From positions 1 through 15,457 of the forward strand of contig CAKZZL010000013.1 in the NCBI GenBank assembly GCA_937884995.1: a stretch of DNA of 15,457 bases. The letters run 5' to 3'. This document shows, piece after piece, positions 13,856 through 15,457 of this stretch. A program made the translations under genes and the position numbers. The DNA comes from an uncultured Clostridia bacterium (GTDB lineage: Bacteria > Bacillota > Clostridia > Oscillospirales > Acutalibacteraceae). Each line of letters starts with the position of its first letter. Position 1 is the first letter of the stretch. The notes under the pieces are model-generated. The model searched no databases. It saw only the letters and a program-made list of their open reading frames with translations, and had not been told where the DNA came from.

Positions 13856-14311
13856 ATGAATATCAAAATACTTAGCAGGACAAAAGCAGTTAAACTGAGC
13901 TATACCGATTTTGCAGATGATAAGGTAATTATTTCAATCAAGGACCCGTGGGCTGAAAATGCGCACTTCAACAGTGGCAACAGCTCAATTAAGGAAATAC
14001 TGTATCTTTCATTTTACGACATAAGCGAGGAAACGAAGGATATCTTCAGCGGTTACAGCTCAATGGCTCCCGATGACGCCCTGAAAATCGCTCACTTTGT
14101 CAACAAATGGAAAGACAAGGCTGACACAATCTGGGTGCATTGCGAGGTCGGTGTTTCCCGTAGCGCAGGAATAGCAATGGCAATTATGGAATATCTGAAG
14201 ATGGACTTAACGCCGATTCTGAAAAGCACAAGATACTATCCCAATATGCTTTGCTATGAACTCACACAGAAAGCTTTTAATGATTTATATGAAAAAGAAA
14301 ATGGTGTATAA
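13856..14311 (+). CDS. Tyrosine/dual-specificity protein phosphatase family protein
   Basis: 151 residues from the chosen start. The phosphatase P-loop is HCEVGVSRS (H95, catalytic C96, R102; C-x5-R), followed by the usual helix GIAMAIMEYL. FYDIS at ~53-57 is in place of the general-acid loop (D55). The N-terminal IKILSRTKAV and VIISIKDPW strands are as in the small Clostridia and phage phosphatases of this type. It probably dephosphorylates a protein Tyr/Ser/Thr or a small phosphate; the target is unknown. The frame is open back to a TTG at 13829, but GGTGA precedes the ATG at 13856 (another ATG at 13850 is too close to that site). The terminator at 13804-13830 lies just upstream. The next gene begins 32 bp after the stop with a strong ribosome binding site, so the two are likely one transcript. 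Confidence 0.85.
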   Translation: MNIKILSRTKAVKLSYTDFADDKVIISIKDPWAENAHFNSGNSSIKEILYLSFYDISEETKDIFSGYSSMAPDDALKIAHFVNKWKDKADTIWVHCEVGVSRSAGIAMAIMEYLKMDLTPILKSTRYYPNMLCYELTQKAFNDLYEKENGV

Positions 14312-14342
14312 TGAAAACAATAAGGCAAAAGGAGAATTTGTT

Positions 14343-14567
14343 ATGAATCTTGAAAATAATCTTTTTTACTATGCAACTGGTGAACTATCACAAGACGCCT
14401 TTTTATGTTGGCTCCTTTCTCATTCCATTAAAGGCTTGAAGAAAGATAACAACATAAGAGATTATACAATTGATTTCTTGAAAGCTTTTATTCCAGCATT
14501 AGCAAAAGAAGATTGTATATATCTTTCATATGCACCTGAAAAGCAAGTTAATAAAGTTGATGTATAA
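14343..14567 (+). pseudogene. Truncated PD-(D/E)XK nuclease-family protein, N-terminal piece
   Basis: 74 residues from the ATG at 14343, which has AAAGGAG 9 nt upstream. NLFYYATGELSQDAFLCWLLSH is the characteristic start of the Firmicute PD-(D/E)XK nuclease family (PDDEXK_4 type), and DYTIDFLKAFIPALA is the helix that follows. The reading frame stops at TAA (14565-14567) just after KVDV, the position of the strand carrying the first catalytic Asp, so the ExK half of the active site is missing and the product could not be a working nuclease alone. Full-length relatives are several hundred residues. The region after the stop does not continue the domain in any frame I can see, which suggests a deletion or recombination junction near 14560-14580. 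It shares a transcript with the phosphatase. Confidence 0.6.
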
Positions 14568-14607
14568 ACAAAATTAGTGTTTATTTTTCATAAGTGGTCA
14601 AATACAC

Positions 14608-14636
14608 TTGATATTTCGTTAAAAAAAGTATATACT
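14608..14636 (+). promoter_or_regulatory. Sigma-A-type promoter for the DUF6088/AbiEi-like gene
   Basis: TTGATA (14608-14613), 17-bp spacer, TATACT (14631-14636). The -10 lies exactly at the centre of the 32-bp palindrome 14616-14647. Confidence 0.8.
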
Positions 14637-14647
14637 ATTTTTAACGA
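14616..14647. promoter_or_regulatory. 32-bp near-perfect palindromic operator over the -10 of the AbiEi-like gene
   Basis: The 16-bp halves (TCGTTAAAAAAAGTAT, and the complement of 14632-14647, TCGTTAAAAATAGTAT) differ at one position. The palindrome covers the whole region from mid-spacer to just before the GAGGTG ribosome binding site (14646-14651). AbiEi antitoxins are known to repress their own promoters by binding inverted repeats, so this is the likely autoregulatory site. Confidence 0.7.
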
Positions 14648-14656
14648 GGTGATACT

Positions 14657-15031
14657 ATGTCAAGAACCATTCTTTTGGATAGTATTAAAAACAAAATAAA
14701 AACTTCAAAAACAGAAAGCATATTTATCGCAGCTGATTTTGCCGATATTAGCGATAGGGTAAAAATCGGAGTTTGCTTAAACCGACTTGAAGAAGAAGGA
14801 ATAATAAAACGCATTTTGCGTGGTGTTTATTATAAACCCGAGTTTAATAGTTTCCTCGGTGAATATGTTGCGCCGAATCCTGATACTGTTGCAAATCTTT
14901 ACCGCGCAAAAAAACTTCAGGAATCTCCAATTCCGGAAGGACTTATTGTCCGCGAAAAGCCGTGGTTTTTCTGGCCGCTCATAAGTTCCTGTGCTTTCCA
15001 AGGAAGCACAGGAACTTATGAGTTCAATTGA
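14657..15031 (+). pseudogene. DUF6088 / AbiEi-like antitoxin, C-terminally truncated and joined to foreign sequence
   Basis: 124 codons, of which the first ~79 belong to the family. A winged-helix domain (SIFIAADFADISDRVKIGVCLNRLEEEGIIKRILRGVYYKP, given here by residues ~21-61) is followed by the short strand FLGEYVAPNPDTVA. Full-length relatives continue with a ~100-residue second domain (an AIA...GWTI-like block). Here the match stops at residue ~79 (~14894), and an unrelated 28-residue segment leads into the fold-back at 14978-15022, where the frame stops. The promoter, operator and ribosome binding site are intact, so a DNA-binding fragment might still be made. The AbiEii nucleotidyltransferase toxin expected downstream is absent. 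It is either a real deletion scar or an assembly join. Confidence 0.65.
14978..15022. repeat. 45-bp fold-back with 19-bp perfect arms at a gene junction
   Basis: CTCATAAGTTCCTGTGCTT (14978-14996) and its exact reverse complement AAGCACAGGAACTTATGAG (15004-15022) flank a 7-nt loop. The right arm is coding sequence of the substrate-binding protein fragment (KEAQELMS), so the left arm is an inverted copy of it. There is no U tract, and it does not look like a terminator. Confidence 0.85.
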
Positions 15032-15176
15032 TTTTACTGTACCTGTAAATCCAACTGCCAAGGGAGCAGAAGGAAGCGTTCCGGTAAGTTCTCTTGATTT
15101 AATAGATTATGATGTAAAGAAAGCTGCAGAGCAGAAGGAAGAAGTTCTGACTTTGTGGAGTAAGCAGGTTAAATAG
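14985..15176 (+). pseudogene. 5'-truncated ABC transporter substrate-binding protein (iron(III)/AfuA-like), C-terminal 60 residues
   Basis: From 14991 the plus strand reads LSKEAQELMSSIDFTVPVNP, SVPVSSLDLIDYDVKKAAEQ, and ends LTLWSKQVK. The S-K-E-A-Q-E block, the VPVNP turn, the 'L-x-LIDYD-x-x-x-AAE' helix and the W-S-K end are the usual C-terminus of periplasmic or lipoprotein iron(III)-type binding proteins of the AfuA/Fbp class. The frame is closed upstream by TAA (14982-14984), and no ribosome binding site precedes the GTG at 14991, so the rest of the gene is missing. The stop codon overlaps the GTG of the next gene (TAGTG), the normal operon order of binding protein then permease. The missing ~270 residues lie beyond the junction. 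Confidence 0.7.
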
Positions 15177-15457
15177 TGCGTTTTAATTCGGAGCAGAACA
15201 GTAAATCTTTGCTTACTGCATGGATTATTGTTCTGCTGTTTTTTATTATTTGTATTGGATTTCCTCTATTGCAGGTACTGCTGGCCGCCACTCCTAAGGA
15301 TTTTAAGGCGGTTTTTTCGCAGAATATATGGCATCAGATAATTTTTAATACGGTTTTGGAATGTGTCTGCTCGGCTTTTATTTCTGTGGTGGTGGGCTAT
15401 CTTTTTGCCTATGCCGTTGTAAAGGCGGACATTCCTGCAAAGAAGTTTTTTTCTGTA
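15176..15457 (+). CDS. ABC transporter permease (iron(III)-type), partial, runs off the window
   Basis: 94 codons visible. GTG at 15176-15178 overlaps the TAG of the binding-protein fragment by one base. A short basic-polar N-terminus leads into a first membrane helix (LLTAWIIVLLFFIICIGFPLLQVLL), then a periplasmic segment (KDFKAVFSQNIWHQIIFNTVLECV) and a second helix (SAFISVVVGYLFAYAVV). The N-T-x-x-x-x-x-x-x-S start of the second helix and the 'YLFAYAV-x-K-A-D-IP-x-K' end are typical of FbpB/AfuB-like permeases, which have two fused permease halves of ~550 residues. The adjacent binding protein supports an iron or related importer. The rest, including the EAA loop, is outside the window. 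Confidence 0.75.
   Translation, partial: MRFNSEQNSKSLLTAWIIVLLFFIICIGFPLLQVLLAATPKDFKAVFSQNIWHQIIFNTVLECVCSAFISVVVGYLFAYAVVKADIPAKKFFSV

Noticed and set aside
14777..15061. Minus-strand open frame across the AbiEi-like gene and fold-back
   Set aside because: Shadow of the plus-strand antitoxin gene, Phe/Ile-rich, without a ribosome binding site or family match.

Overview
The window reads as a chromosomal stretch of a low-to-mid-GC anaerobic Clostridia-type Firmicute, probably a gut or rumen organism. The signs are strong AGGAGG-like ribosome binding sites, textbook sigma-A promoters, ferredoxin, flavodoxin and radical SAM chemistry, a GPH sugar symporter, and typical Clostridia accessory families (DUF3990, DUF3791, DUF6088, MobA/L-type relaxase remnants). 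No rRNA, tRNA or CRISPR array was seen. The placement is inferred from gene content only.

Layout. Positions 1-591 (minus) hold the C-terminal part of a MATE-like transporter fused to an anti-sigma/histidine-kinase-like ATPase domain. It is cut off at its 5' end and is visibly richer in G+C than what follows, so a junction lies near 592-600. Positions 639-2009 (+) encode a FAD-dependent dehydrogenase. A shared bidirectional terminator separates it from a convergent GPH-family sugar:cation symporter (2053-3519, minus). The symporter is divergent from a DUF2130 coiled-coil/nuclease-like protein (3755-4948, +). Between their promoters lies a symmetric array of four TAAATTC half-sites.

Positions 5018-11365 (minus) form a run of eight genes. 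In transcription order they are a Sel1-repeat protein, a J-domain (HPD) protein and a HIRAN-domain protein, which overlap or abut; then an aldo/keto reductase and a Gfo/Idh/MocA oxidoreductase; then, from its own promoter, a flavodoxin, a radical SAM enzyme and a ferredoxin-nitroreductase fusion. The Sel1-J-HIRAN operon is the most interesting functional unit. Its leader carries a perfect GAAC-N4-GTTC palindrome, the form of the Gram-positive LexA (SOS) box, which fits the DNA-damage association of HIRAN domains.

Positions 11640-15176 are an accessory and decayed region. They hold a Sel1-bearing relaxase remnant, a facing remnant of an ICE/phage polyvalent protein, an intact-looking DUF3990 (ADP-ribosyltransferase fold)/DUF3791 toxin-antitoxin-like pair with its own promoter and terminator, and a multi-hairpin RNA region resembling the 3' part of an IS200/IS605 TnpB guide RNA without a tnpB gene. 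After these come a tyrosine/dual-specificity phosphatase directly behind a strong terminator, a truncated PD-(D/E)XK nuclease, and a truncated DUF6088/AbiEi-like antitoxin under a 32-bp palindromic operator.

This region ends at a 45-bp fold-back (19-bp perfect arms) whose right arm is coding sequence of a 5'-truncated iron-type ABC substrate-binding protein, followed by its permease, which runs off the window. The two window ends therefore look like rearrangement or assembly junctions.
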